The position numbers and the translations under genes were made by a program. The notes beneath the pieces are model-generated. The model did no database searches and had not been told where the DNA came from. It saw only the letters and a program-made list of their open reading frames with translations. Below are positions 35,169 to 44,538 of a stretch of 64,000 bases of DNA, in pieces. This DNA is from FEN-1297 sp963834015. Its GTDB lineage: Bacteria > Bacteroidota > Ignavibacteria > Ignavibacteriales > Ignavibacteriaceae. Numbering within the stretch: the first letter of the stretch is position 1; every line of letters starts with the position of its first letter. The stretch covers positions 558,001-622,000 of the forward strand of contig CAWIAG010000003.1 in the NCBI GenBank assembly GCA_963834015.1, in the 5' to 3' direction.

Positions 35169-36752
35169 ATGAAAATTAAATTTTTTACCATTTTGTCTTT
35201 AATAGTTCTGGCTTCAACACTTTCTTTTAGTCAGAATTATTATTTAGGTGTTGGGAACGGAACCTGGAACTCGGATTCTTCATGTTCATCGTGTCATTCT
35301 ACGTTACCTGATGGTCAAAGAGGAAGTGATTATCCTGTATATGATACATGGAAATTAACAAAACATTCACAATCATTTGATTCCTTAAAAGGTGAATTGA
35401 GTTTTTCTTGTTTACAATGTCATACTACTCAGGATTCGAGCCTTGTTAATTTTGGGGCGAACGAATATGTTGTTAAGGACACTTCCGTAAAATCTGGCTA
35501 CTCAATTACAAATACCGCCGGTTTCAATAATGTCAAGAATGTCCAATGTGAAGCCTGTCACGGTCCTCTGGGAACATCAGGACATACACTTAGCTCAGAT
35601 CACTGGGGTTTTACTACCACAAATACACTAAATTATTCGGCCGCACTATGCGGTAAGTGCCATTCTGGCCATTCTCCGTATATTGAACAGTGGTCAACTT
35701 CGCTTCATGCTCAAACTACCTCTGGCGCTTGCGCAATAACTCCAACTATGAAAGCATGTACAAGATGCCACGTTGCTCAAAATTTTATCTTGCTTGCGAG
35801 TAACCCTGCTGCATACAAAGATACAATTCTGGTAACCGGATCGGCTGTTCAACCTCTTACATGCGTTGCATGCCATGATCCACATAGCGCAAAGTATCCG
35901 GGCCAATTAAGATTTGATATTACCCCTGCACTTGTAATATGCGACCAATGCCATTATGAAAATATAGATTCGGTTAATATAAACACAACACCTCATGAAA
36001 CAACAGGTCCCTGCTTAACCGGTGATCCACTATTCGGATACAGATATCCCGGCCAGACATACATCAACTCAGCTCATACCTACGCAGCGACAGAAAGATG
36101 TGTTAACTGCCATGTTAATATGACTCCGAATCCCGACGGTGGTGTAAATACAGGACATACATTTGCACCCCGTGTTCAGGCTTGTGCAGGATGTCATAGC
36201 GATTATTATACTACTGTCGATACATCAGCTAAAGATGGAAAGATGTTTGATTACAGAGGTGTTCAAACAACAACCGACAGCTTAATAAATGCTTTACAGA
36301 CTAAACTGAACAGCATGACACACGCAGATTCTTTAACCAATTTATTCAAAGAAGCGAACTATAATTTGGCAGCAATCAATGGTGAAGGAAGTATGGGTGT
36401 TCATAATACAGCTCTTGTTCAAAAGTTATTGAGGGATGCTCTTGCAAGTTTCTCTCCTACAGGCGTTAAGACTGAAACTCAGTTACCTGTTAAGTTTGAA
36501 CTTGATCAGAATTATCCAAATCCATTCAATCCTACTACAACAATAAGATTTTCTATTGCTAAAGCCGGAAATGTAAAAATAGTAGTTTACGATGTAAGTG
36601 GTAAAGAAATTAAAACACTTATAAATTCCTATTATTCGGCCGGTACATTTAATATTACCTGGAATGCAATGAATAATGCATCAGGTGTGTATTTTTATAG
36701 AATTGAATCCGGAAGTTTTAATACAGTTAAGAAAATGGTTCTGCTTAAGTGA
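35169..36752 (+). CDS. T9SS-targeted nine-heme c-type cytochrome
   Basis: This exported protein of about 527 residues has nine CXXCH motifs (CSSCH, CLQCH, CEACH, CGKCH, CTRCH, CVACH, CDQCH, CVNCH, CAGCH) between about residues 34 and 345 and many distal His ligands. The C-terminal 80 residues are a type IX secretion sorting domain (DQNYPNPFNPTTTIRFSI ... GVYFYRIESG ... MVLLK). This predicts export via Sec, then T9SS to the cell surface or release. The ATG at 35169, with a GGGGTGA upstream, begins the signal peptide MKIKFFTILSLIVLA. It is the first gene of the EET-like cluster. Its redox role is inferred. Confidence 0.9.
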   Translation: MKIKFFTILSLIVLASTLSFSQNYYLGVGNGTWNSDSSCSSCHSTLPDGQRGSDYPVYDTWKLTKHSQSFDSLKGELSFSCLQCHTTQDSSLVNFGANEYVVKDTSVKSGYSITNTAGFNNVKNVQCEACHGPLGTSGHTLSSDHWGFTTTNTLNYSAALCGKCHSGHSPYIEQWSTSLHAQTTSGACAITPTMKACTRCHVAQNFILLASNPAAYKDTILVTGSAVQPLTCVACHDPHSAKYPGQLRFDITPALVICDQCHYENIDSVNINTTPHETTGPCLTGDPLFGYRYPGQTYINSAHTYAATERCVNCHVNMTPNPDGGVNTGHTFAPRVQACAGCHSDYYTTVDTSAKDGKMFDYRGVQTTTDSLINALQTKLNSMTHADSLTNLFKEANYNLAAINGEGSMGVHNTALVQKLLRDALASFSPTGVKTETQLPVKFELDQNYPNPFNPTTTIRFSIAKAGNVKIVVYDVSGKEIKTLINSYYSAGTFNITWNAMNNASGVYFYRIESGSFNTVKKMVLLK

Positions 36753-36771
36753 TAAAATTTTAAGTTCAATG

Positions 36772-36798
36772 AGAGACTCACTTTTATAGTGAGTCTCT
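36772..36798 (+). terminator. Hairpin after nine-heme cytochrome gene
   Basis: A perfect 10-bp stem (AGAGACTCAC / GTGAGTCTCT) with a 7-base loop lies 20 bases after the stop codon, followed by TATAAT rather than a full T tract. It could be a terminator, or an attenuating/mRNA-stabilising hairpin inside the operon that lowers expression of the downstream genes. Confidence 0.6.
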
Positions 36799-36837
36799 TA
36801 TAATATTGGAAAATGCTAAATACCACCAGGAGGAAAA

Positions 36838-37404
36838 ATGTTCGGTAAAATAGTTCTTTCGGTATTGTTAATTGCCTTCCCGCTCATTTGTGCTGAAAAT
36901 GATTCCACATCAACTAATTTATCATCGCATGGATTTGTAGGGAAAGATGTTTGCGGAATGTGCCATAGAAGCGAAAAAGCCGGTAAACAATTAGATATTT
37001 GGAAAGCCAGCAAACATGCGCAAGCATATCTCACCCTGGAGTCGGATTCAGCAAATAAAATTGCGAAAGATAAAGGATTTAATACTCCTGCTGTTAAAAC
37101 TCCGGAATGTTTGAAGTGTCATACCAGCGGATCAAATGCAGATGCGTCATTACTTGGGGCCAAATTTAAAATTGAAGACGGCGTTCAATGCGAAACATGC
37201 CACGGAGCCGGAGCCGATTATAAAGCGATGAATGTTATGAAAGATAAAGATCTTGCCGTTAAAAACGGACTTCAGTTGCATGATAATTTACAGACCTTTT
37301 GCGTGAAATGCCATAATTCGGAGAGTCCAACATTTAAATCAGCTCCCGATGTAACCGCAATGTGGGATTTAATAAAACACCCGGTTCCGGCAGAAGCTAA
37401 ATAA
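36838..37404 (+). CDS. Four-heme cytochrome c554-like protein
   Basis: This 188-residue exported protein has a signal peptide (IVLSVLLIAFPLICA) and four CXXCH motifs (CGMCH, CLKCH, CETCH, CVKCH). The opening GFVGKDVCGMCHRSEK then WKASKHAQAY follows the cytochrome c554 (c-type, tetraheme) family pattern of N-terminal heme with WxxSxHA distal His. It is probably a periplasmic electron carrier feeding the outer-membrane conduit. A strong AGGAGGAAAA ribosome site sits before the ATG. It is separated from the porin gene by 155 bases. Confidence 0.88.
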   Translation: MFGKIVLSVLLIAFPLICAENDSTSTNLSSHGFVGKDVCGMCHRSEKAGKQLDIWKASKHAQAYLTLESDSANKIAKDKGFNTPAVKTPECLKCHTSGSNADASLLGAKFKIEDGVQCETCHGAGADYKAMNVMKDKDLAVKNGLQLHDNLQTFCVKCHNSESPTFKSAPDVTAMWDLIKHPVPAEAK

Positions 37405-37559
37405 TTCATTAAAACCTTTAGAATTGAAACTTCAGTGCACTGTTCGTTACAACGTGAATAAGCCGGATTAAAATCAGTCGTAGAAGTTTCTCTTTTGTCA
37501 AGTTATAATTTATTAAATATAAATTCGGGATTATTTATAGAATAAAAGAATTAACAAAG

Positions 37560-38840
37560 ATGAAAAAACTTTTACTGCTTATTTGCTGTGTTATTTCAAC
37601 AGTAGTCTTTCCCCAGGACTTCAATATAAATGGGAGATTTTCTTCATCGGTATATTCATTTGAAAGATTTGATACAACTTCCCTTTCCGGTAATTATGTT
37701 ACCTCATTCCAAATGCTTAATCTGAATTTTAATAAGGATAATGTTTCGCTCAGAGCGTTTATGAATTATGAAAGCGACCTAGGTGATAATATTGACGGCG
37801 GTCCGATGATGAGGTTTTATAATTTATACCTTGAGGTACGTAACATATTTGATATAGCAACCATAAAAATAGGCAGGCAGCCTGTATTCAACAATGCCGC
37901 AGGAGGCATTTTTGACGGTTTGAATGTAGATTTGAATGAAGATGATTATAAATTCAATGCTTATGGAGGCGGAAATGTGCCTGCATACCAAAAACCAGCA
38001 TTTACAAATAATTTGGGAAAGGACTTTATTTTCGGCGGTAAATTTTCTACGGACGTAATAACAGATTTTCAATTTGCGCTTAGCTATATTGATAAAAATT
38101 TTCTCCCTGAATCATATTGGGCAACCAGGTTAGACGCCCAGCTTAACCCGATACAATATTTAATTGATAATAATTCCACCCAGTATCAATTTGCTTCAGC
38201 CGAAATAGCATATGATGATTCAAAAGATAAGTTATCCATAGTTACGGACTATGACTATGATTTGAATTTTGACCAAACATCCAAAGTTGAAATAGATGGG
38301 AACTATTCTCCGACAAAAAATTTGAAAATTGATTTGTATTATAATTTCAGCAACCCCCTTATAAGATATAATTCAATTTTCTCAGTTTTTGATTACGGAA
38401 GTACACAGGATATTGAAGCGGGAGCTGATTATATAATCAATAAGAATATTACATTAACCGGAAAATTTGGTGATGTTGTTTATGAAGATGCCAATTCCGC
38501 GAGAGTAACTGTCGGACTAAGCTCTATCTATGGCAGCTTAAATTATAGTAAGACATTTGGTTATGCCGGCGAACTTGATGCTATATCTTTATATTGTGCT
38601 TATGCATTTTTCCAAGGTTTATTAACTCCTTCAATAGGAGGTTCATATACTAATTACAAACTTTCGCCAGATCCAAATCAACCGACTTATGATCTTACTT
38701 CTTTTCTAGCCGGAATAAATGTCAAACCCCTTAATAGTCTTTCTTTTGATCTTCAGGGACAATATATGGATAATCAAATTTACAAAAATGATTTCAGGTT
38801 TTTCCTTAAGCTCAATTATTGGTTTAATTCAAATTTTTGA
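37560..38840 (+). CDS. Outer-membrane beta-barrel porin of the cytochrome cluster
   Basis: This 426-residue protein has a signal peptide (LLLLICCVISTVVFPQ). It is then made of alternating beta strands with Asn/Asp/Gly-rich turns (NVSLRAFMNYESDLGDNI, FYNLYLEVRNIFDIATIKIGRQPVFNN) and ends in an aromatic strand (FRFFLKLNYWFNSNF) that suits BAM recognition. There is no heme motif. Lying between the tetraheme and the two multiheme lipoprotein genes, it most likely supplies the porin sheath of a porin-cytochrome conduit. Homology to MtrB or OmbB type porins is not evident by eye. Confidence 0.75.
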   Translation: MKKLLLLICCVISTVVFPQDFNINGRFSSSVYSFERFDTTSLSGNYVTSFQMLNLNFNKDNVSLRAFMNYESDLGDNIDGGPMMRFYNLYLEVRNIFDIATIKIGRQPVFNNAAGGIFDGLNVDLNEDDYKFNAYGGGNVPAYQKPAFTNNLGKDFIFGGKFSTDVITDFQFALSYIDKNFLPESYWATRLDAQLNPIQYLIDNNSTQYQFASAEIAYDDSKDKLSIVTDYDYDLNFDQTSKVEIDGNYSPTKNLKIDLYYNFSNPLIRYNSIFSVFDYGSTQDIEAGADYIINKNITLTGKFGDVVYEDANSARVTVGLSSIYGSLNYSKTFGYAGELDAISLYCAYAFFQGLLTPSIGGSYTNYKLSPDPNQPTYDLTSFLAGINVKPLNSLSFDLQGQYMDNQIYKNDFRFFLKLNYWFNSNF

Positions 38841-38850
38841 ATGATGTAAT

Positions 38851-40137
38851 ATGAAATTAAAATATACTTTATTCTATTTTCTCATACCGATTGCCGGTAT
38901 ACTATTATTTTTCTATTCGTGTTCCAGTGGTTCTAACAGCCAGTTGGCAGGAAAACATTCCTTTGGGAAAGGAAATAAAAACATTATAAAGTTTTCCCAT
39001 AAAGTACATAAAGATGTAACAGAGTGTGAATCATGTCATATAGCAGTGAAATCCAGCAAATCTCTAAGCGACAGGTTACTCCCTAACCATGATAATTGCA
39101 AGGACTGTCATGATGTAAATGATGAAAAAAGCTGTAAGACTTGCCATTTTGATAATGTGAATAAACCTTTAGTACAATATAGATCAAAGCTAATTTTTAA
39201 TCATAGTTCGCATATTATTCAGCAAAAAATGAAATGCGAAACCTGTCATAAAGGTGTAACAGATGTTGAGTACGCTGAAGATGCGCCTCAAGTATTTCCT
39301 TCAATGGAGACTTGTTACACTTGCCATAATAACGGTAATACAACAAGCAGCAAAGCAGACAGCGCATTAATTACAGACAGCAAAAAATCCGGAAAAATAA
39401 TAGCGTCAAATGCATGCGAAACATGCCATATATCAACCGCGGATTTAATACCTCAATCTCATAGAAGTTCTTCATTTATATCATCTCATAAATTTGCTGC
39501 AAGTAAGTTCAACGCAAACTGTATTATGTGCCATGATAATGCATCATGCCAGGAATGCCACGCGTCAACGACAACTATAACACAACATAATACTCCAAAT
39601 AGTTTTTATCAGCCTTATTCGCCGAGTAACCAAGGTACAGGAACACAAATACAACAGATAACACGTGTGCATAGTTTAGACTACGCGTACACTCACGGAA
39701 TTGATGCTAAGGGTAAAACATCTGAATGCCAATCGTGTCATGAAACGGAAACTTTCTGTGTTAACTGTCATCAGGGAAAACAGGGCGATTATTCGATTGG
39801 CGGCATTGCACCATATTCTCACTTGCAAACAGATTTTATGGTTTTAGGTGTAGGCTCAGGTGGTGGAGAACATGCAAAATTGGCAAAAAGAGATATTGAA
39901 AGCTGTGCTTCATGCCATGATACACAAGGCGGAGATCCTATTTGTATTTCTTGCCATACAGATCCGGATGGTATTCAAGGCACCAATCCCAAAACCCATC
40001 CAGCTAACTATATGAGAAGTGTTCACGGCGATTGGCACACTAGCCAGCAATCTATATGTTTCAACTGCCACACGGGCTCGAAACCATCTTCCCCATCAGG
40101 AGTTGGATTTTGTGGTTACTGTCATGGTGCTAAATAA
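38851..40137 (+). CDS. Fourteen-heme c-type cytochrome lipoprotein
   Basis: This 428-residue lipoprotein has a signal peptide and lipobox (FFYSCSS). I count 14 CXXCH motifs: CESCH, CKDCH, CKTCH, CETCH, CYTCH, CETCH, CIMCH, CQECH, CQSCH, CVNCH, CASCH, CISCH, CFNCH and CGYCH. Numerous His residues outside the motifs (FSHKVHKD, FNHSSH) fit bis-His ligation. As a lipoprotein with high heme density next to the porin, it is the best candidate for the electron wire inside or across the barrel. It starts 10 bases after the porin stop. Confidence 0.88.
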   Translation: MKLKYTLFYFLIPIAGILLFFYSCSSGSNSQLAGKHSFGKGNKNIIKFSHKVHKDVTECESCHIAVKSSKSLSDRLLPNHDNCKDCHDVNDEKSCKTCHFDNVNKPLVQYRSKLIFNHSSHIIQQKMKCETCHKGVTDVEYAEDAPQVFPSMETCYTCHNNGNTTSSKADSALITDSKKSGKIIASNACETCHISTADLIPQSHRSSSFISSHKFAASKFNANCIMCHDNASCQECHASTTTITQHNTPNSFYQPYSPSNQGTGTQIQQITRVHSLDYAYTHGIDAKGKTSECQSCHETETFCVNCHQGKQGDYSIGGIAPYSHLQTDFMVLGVGSGGGEHAKLAKRDIESCASCHDTQGGDPICISCHTDPDGIQGTNPKTHPANYMRSVHGDWHTSQQSICFNCHTGSKPSSPSGVGFCGYCHGAK

Positions 40138-40140
40138 CCT

Positions 40141-41013
40141 ATGGAATCAAAGATGAAATACCTTTTACTAAATATATTGCTTGCCTTTTCATTAGGAATA
40201 ATAATAAGCTGCAGTGAGTTAAAATCAAATCTACCTGTTGAAACTGCAATTCCTCCTGCACATGGAGTGGGATTTGCGGATCCTACATCGCAAAATTTTC
40301 ACGGTATTTATATTGCGAACAACAATTGGAATATACAGCAGTGTCAAACTTGTCACGCGGCAAATTTCAGTGGTGGAACAACAGGTGTAAGCTGCAACTC
40401 TTGCCATACTTTTTCAGGTGGACCAGCTTCATGCAACACTTGCCATGGCGTATTTAATGACTCAATCATGATAGCTCCACCCCGAGCTTTAAATGGAGAT
40501 ACTGCTACATCATATATTGCAGTAGGAGCACACACAAGCCATTTATATTCTAACAGACTTAGCGTAGTTCCCTGTGCAAGCTGCCATAATGTACCTCAAT
40601 CCGTATTTTCCTCAGGACATATTAATTCATCAAGCCTGATAACTTTGCAGGGGCTGGCAACCACTAATATTGCATACAACGCTAAATTTTCACCGAACGG
40701 CTCATGCGCAAATACATATTGTCATGGAAATTTTTCATTCACAAAAGCTTCAGCTCTTCCTGAAAATTATTTTGCTTTTACGGACTCAGTTATGGTTGGC
40801 AATAATATAACCGTGCAATGGACTCAAGTTGGAGAATCGGAAGCTGTTTGCGGAAGCTGTCATGATTTGCCTCCTAAAGGCCATATAGGGTATCAGGAAA
40901 ATTGGCCAATTAGTTCCTGTGTTAGCTGCCACGCTGAAGTAGTTGATGCTAACGGGAATATTATTGATAAAACCAAACATATAAACGGTCAGGTAGACGT
41001 CAGAGCTAATTAG
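40141..41013 (+). CDS. Seven-heme lipoprotein with CX4CH motif
   Basis: This 290-residue lipoprotein has a signal peptide and lipobox-like IIISCSE. It has six CXXCH motifs (CQTCH, CNSCH, CNTCH, CASCH, CGSCH, CVSCH) and one CX4CH (CANTYCH), the combination known from the Geobacter CxxxxCH/CXXCH cytochrome domain. The region HGVGFADPTSQNFHG ... CQTCHAANFSGG is the typical first-heme block of that domain. It is the last gene of the cluster, 3 bases after the 14-heme gene, and likely faces the outside. A strong terminator follows. Confidence 0.88.
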   Translation: MESKMKYLLLNILLAFSLGIIISCSELKSNLPVETAIPPAHGVGFADPTSQNFHGIYIANNNWNIQQCQTCHAANFSGGTTGVSCNSCHTFSGGPASCNTCHGVFNDSIMIAPPRALNGDTATSYIAVGAHTSHLYSNRLSVVPCASCHNVPQSVFSSGHINSSSLITLQGLATTNIAYNAKFSPNGSCANTYCHGNFSFTKASALPENYFAFTDSVMVGNNITVQWTQVGESEAVCGSCHDLPPKGHIGYQENWPISSCVSCHAEVVDANGNIIDKTKHINGQVDVRAN

Positions 41014-41043
41014 AATGTTGTGAATATAAATCCTTAAGTAATC

Positions 41044-41080
41044 AAAAATGCCTTACTGAGATGAGCAGGAAGGCATTTTT
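41044..41080 (+). terminator. Strong terminator after the cytochrome cluster
   Basis: A perfect 11-bp inverted repeat (AAAAATGCCTT / AAGGCATTTTT) closes the plus-strand cytochrome cluster 30 bases past its last stop, ending in a T run. The A run on the left also suits termination of transcription from the convergent cydAB side. Confidence 0.9.
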
Positions 41081-41228
41081 TATTCTTAAAAGTAACTTTA
41101 AATATTAAAATAAAATTGATTACGTAAGTTAACCATATATTAAAAATTTTATTAAGTAGCGCCGAGTGCTGCTTAACTCCAGTCATGTGCCGGGGCTACT
41201 TTAAATATCATTTGAGTAACTTCAGTTA

Positions 41229-42245
41229 CTAATAGCTTTCTTTTGAAATAACAGTTTTTCCTTTAAACACCCTGTAAATCAATATTGTGTAAGCAATTAC
41301 TATCGGCATACCGATTAAAGCGATTACAAGCATTGCAGTTAAAGTATTCTTAGAAGAAGAAGAATTATATATAGTAAGGCTGAAATCCAGGCTTATATTT
41401 GAAGGTACAAGCCTTGGAAACAAACTAACTGCAACCAACCCGATCATGGATGCAATTGTTATAGATGATGCCATAAATGCCTGGAATAATCTTTTAGCTT
41501 TTACTGCAATTGGCTGATAAAGAACCGAAATGAGCAACAGAATAAATAATACCCAGAAAATTGGATTGCTTAAAATTCCCTCAAACAAAAACGGGGCTTC
41601 AAAAAGAGAGACAAAAGTTGCAATTACATATAGTAAAATAAATATAACCCATGCTTTATTTATCCAACCGATAACTCGGTGTCTGAAATCCCCCTCAGTT
41701 TTCATTGCCAAATAAATAGAACCGTGCATAATAAACATTGTAAGGCTTAACAAGCCTAAGAGGATTGAGTATGGATTCAGCAGATCTAAAAATGTTCCTG
41801 TATAATAGCCATTATTATTTATAGGCAATCCTCGTAGAATATTTCCTATTGCAACTCCGAAAAGTATTGAGGGCAACAGACTACCGATACCAAAGGCATA
41901 ATCCCACATATTCCTCCACGCTGCCGATTCAACTTTGCCTCGAAATTCGAACGCAACCGCACGAAAGATTAGCGCGGCAAGCAGCAGCATAAATGCAATA
42001 TAAAATGCACTGAATACAGTTGCATATACGATGGGAAAGGCCGCAAATAAAGCACCTCCACCAGTCAGCAGCCAAACTTCATTTCCGTCCCAAACCGGCC
42101 CAATTGAATTCATTGCGATTCTTTTTTGGTTTTCATTTTTAGTAAAGAGATGAATAACACCTATTCCGAGGTCAAACCCGTCAAGTATAGCATAACCAAT
42201 AATCAAAACCCCAACCAGCAAAAACCACGTTACATTAAGATCCAT
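41229..42245 (-). CDS. cydB: Cytochrome bd ubiquinol oxidase subunit II
   Basis: This 338-residue polytopic membrane protein has about nine transmembrane helices. It opens with TWFLLVGVLIIGYAILDGFDLGIGVIHLF, the standard CydB start. GPVWDGNEVWLLTGGGALFAAFP is the next conserved loop. It forms the bd oxidase with CydA, which reduces oxygen to water at low oxygen concentration. It lies 2 bases downstream of cydA. The spacer to the convergent cytochrome cluster contains a terminator and no other feature. Confidence 0.93.
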   Translation of the reverse strand: MDLNVTWFLLVGVLIIGYAILDGFDLGIGVIHLFTKNENQKRIAMNSIGPVWDGNEVWLLTGGGALFAAFPIVYATVFSAFYIAFMLLLAALIFRAVAFEFRGKVESAAWRNMWDYAFGIGSLLPSILFGVAIGNILRGLPINNNGYYTGTFLDLLNPYSILLGLLSLTMFIMHGSIYLAMKTEGDFRHRVIGWINKAWVIFILLYVIATFVSLFEAPFLFEGILSNPIFWVLFILLLISVLYQPIAVKAKRLFQAFMASSITIASMIGLVAVSLFPRLVPSNISLDFSLTIYNSSSSKNTLTAMLVIALIGMPIVIAYTILIYRVFKGKTVISKESY

Positions 42246-42247
42246 GA

Positions 42248-43600
42248 TTACAACACCTCCTTTTTAGCTGCCATTTCGCCGGAATTAACTAATTGTTCAG
42301 GACCATGCTTAATTTCTTTTACAAGCAGATAAATAAAAAGACAACCTAAAAGCAGATAAATAAGACCAAACATTATTATTGAAAACAAAACATCTCCGGG
42401 AACAATTGAAGTGGAAACAGCATCTGCGGTTCTCATAACATTATAGACAATCCATGGCTGCCGTCCTACTTCAGCAGAAATCCAACCGAGTTCACAAGCG
42501 AAAACCGGGAATGGTATTGCCCAAATAAATAATTTTAGCAATTTTTTACTTTCCCATAACTTTTCGCGCAAAAGCTGGAAAGTACCCAGACCGGTTAAAA
42601 GTATAAACAGCATACCCAGTAAAACCATATTATGATAAGATACAAAAGTTAAAAATAACGGCGGAATGTTTTCCGGAGGAAATTCATTTATACCTTTTAC
42701 CTTTGCATTTGCATCACCAAAAGCTAAATAACTTAATAAACTCGGAATTTCAATTTTAGCTTTTAACTGCGGCGGCGGCAAAACCGGAACGGCAAAGACT
42801 GCTAAAGGTGCGCCGGATTGTGTGGTATATAGCCCCTGTATTGCAGCAAATTTTTCAGGTTGAAGTTGGGCTACTTCCCTCCCACTCAAATGGCCGAATG
42901 GAAACAATTCCAGAAGTGAGACTACCAGGCCAAAAATTACTGCAATCCTCATAGATTTTTTAGCAAGAACACCATGATTAGTTTTCAGGATAAGATATGC
43001 CGAAACTCCAGCCATCATAAAAGCCCCGGTAATTAAAGCGGCGTCAACTGTATGAAAAAATCTTACCATTGTTGAAGGATTAAAAACGGCTACCCAGAAA
43101 TTAGTAAGTTCCGCTCTGCCGTTTCTTACAATATAACCAGCAGGTGTCTGCATCCATGAACCTGCAACAATAATCCAGAAAGCGGAAATAGTTGCACCTA
43201 TTGCAACCATTAAAATTGAAAACCAGTGAGTGCCTTTGGAAACCCTCTTTCTTCCAAATAAATAAAGCCCGAGAAAACCAGATTCCAGGAAGAATGCAAA
43301 TACACCTTCTGCTGCTAAAGGAGCGCCGAAAATATCACCAACAAATTTTGAATATTCAGCCCAATTTGTGCCGAATTGGAATTCCATTGTTATACCGGTT
43401 GCTACACCTACGGCAAAGGAAAGCGCAAGTATTTTACTGAAAAATTTCCCAATCTTTTCATACACTTCGTCTTTTCTTTTCCATGCAAAAGCTTCAATAA
43501 GAACTAAAAGCCAGGAGAGCCCGATAGAGATCGGCGGAAATATAAAGTGAAAACCCACCGTCATTGCAAATTGTATTCTAGAGAGTACTACTACATCCAT
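42248..43600 (-). CDS. cydA: Cytochrome bd ubiquinol oxidase subunit I
   Basis: This 450-residue membrane protein has a start RIQFAMTVGFHFIFPPISIGL with the heme b595/d axial His near residue 19. FFHTVDAALITGAFMM carries another heme ligand, and the EVGRQPWIVYNVMRTADAVS motif sits near the heme b558 Met. The GREVAQLQPEKFAAIQGLY stretch belongs to the quinol-binding loop, which is of the short type. It catalyses quinol oxidation with oxygen reduction. It is in an operon with cydB. Confidence 0.93.
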   Translation of the reverse strand: MDVVVLSRIQFAMTVGFHFIFPPISIGLSWLLVLIEAFAWKRKDEVYEKIGKFFSKILALSFAVGVATGITMEFQFGTNWAEYSKFVGDIFGAPLAAEGVFAFFLESGFLGLYLFGRKRVSKGTHWFSILMVAIGATISAFWIIVAGSWMQTPAGYIVRNGRAELTNFWVAVFNPSTMVRFFHTVDAALITGAFMMAGVSAYLILKTNHGVLAKKSMRIAVIFGLVVSLLELFPFGHLSGREVAQLQPEKFAAIQGLYTTQSGAPLAVFAVPVLPPPQLKAKIEIPSLLSYLAFGDANAKVKGINEFPPENIPPLFLTFVSYHNMVLLGMLFILLTGLGTFQLLREKLWESKKLLKLFIWAIPFPVFACELGWISAEVGRQPWIVYNVMRTADAVSTSIVPGDVLFSIIMFGLIYLLLGCLFIYLLVKEIKHGPEQLVNSGEMAAKKEVL

Positions 43601-43736
43601 AAATCTTACTCCTTAATGAAATGAATAATCAGAAGGATTTTTATTCCTTCATTAGAATGAATCAAAGTAATTCTTGCATATAAGAACAAAACCTAATAAA
43701 AATCCATCCAGGCCGGAATAATTTTTATAAAAATAA

Positions 43737-44105
43737 TTAAAATGTATTTCTCTGTTTATTTTGGAAACTCAAAACGGCTTCCTCTTTTGTATCAAAAGAT
43801 GATAAAACCCGGAAAGATCCTGTAAGATCGAGAATATTTTTTACATCACCGTGGACAGATGAAATTTTTAAATCGCCGCCAAGTTTTGATAAAGTTCTTA
43901 ATACCGTAACAATTGCACCTAAGAAAGTTGAATCAATAAATGAGTTATCTTCAAAATCAATTACAATTCTTCTCCAGCCGGTTTCTATATCATTTAAAAG
44001 TATATCTCTAAACTCATCAGCTTCTGCTGCAGTAGCTCTTTTTATATTAATCTTTTCTATCAGAACATCCCCCGCTGTTTCTTTGGAAAAATTCATGTCA
44101 CTCAT
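43737..44105 (-). CDS. STAS-domain anti-sigma-factor antagonist-like protein
   Basis: This 122-residue STAS domain protein of the SpoIIAA/RsbV type has the phosphorylatable-Ser region DNSFIDSTFLGAIVTVL. The preceding strand VIDFED and following helix and strand GGDLKISSVHGDVKNILDLTG are typical. It would act in a partner-switching pathway with an anti-sigma kinase and a phosphatase, none of which is encoded nearby. Stand-alone, about 135 bases upstream of cydA in transcription order but separately placed, so not obviously an operon member. Confidence 0.85.
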   Translation of the reverse strand: MSDMNFSKETAGDVLIEKINIKRATAAEADEFRDILLNDIETGWRRIVIDFEDNSFIDSTFLGAIVTVLRTLSKLGGDLKISSVHGDVKNILDLTGSFRVLSSFDTKEEAVLSFQNKQRNTF

Positions 44106-44538
44106 CGCAATTTTGTTAGCTATATAAATTTAACTAAACTAAAGAAAAGATGGTATCTATTAGTAAAATTATTTTATAATTTTAAATCCAGATAAGTGAA
44201 TCCGGTATCCAAATACTTTATTTTGAATATTTATTGAGCTATAATAAGTTTTCTTTTTTCCTAATTGAAGATGAAAAGCCAAAAAGTTGCCGGTCCATTA
44301 ACTTTATAATGATAATTTTAATATTTACATATTCTTACCAACTTGCAGGTATTAACACGGCTGCTTTTTAACATACAATGCTTCTGAAATATCAGCGAAC
44401 TCCGGCTAAAGTTACTAATTCATTAAAGGCTAATACGGGGGGAAAAATATCTAAAGTATCACATTTTATTATTTAGAGTGAATTTTAATAATCTCTTTGT
44501 TAGATTATAGTTATATAAATAAAAATACTATTACACAT
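44106..44538. other. Non-coding spacer before the M1 peptidase pair
   Basis: These 433 bases between the divergent STAS gene and the first M1 peptidase gene are AT-rich. I see no RNA gene, repeat or ORF of note. It must hold promoters in both directions; a GGGGGGAAAA tract near 44437 is the only GC-rich patch. Confidence 0.5.

Noticed and set aside
37426..37490. Inverted repeat GAAACTTC/GAAGTTTC between the 4-heme and porin genes
   Set aside because: The loop is about 49 bases and no T tract follows; it is too loose to call a terminator.
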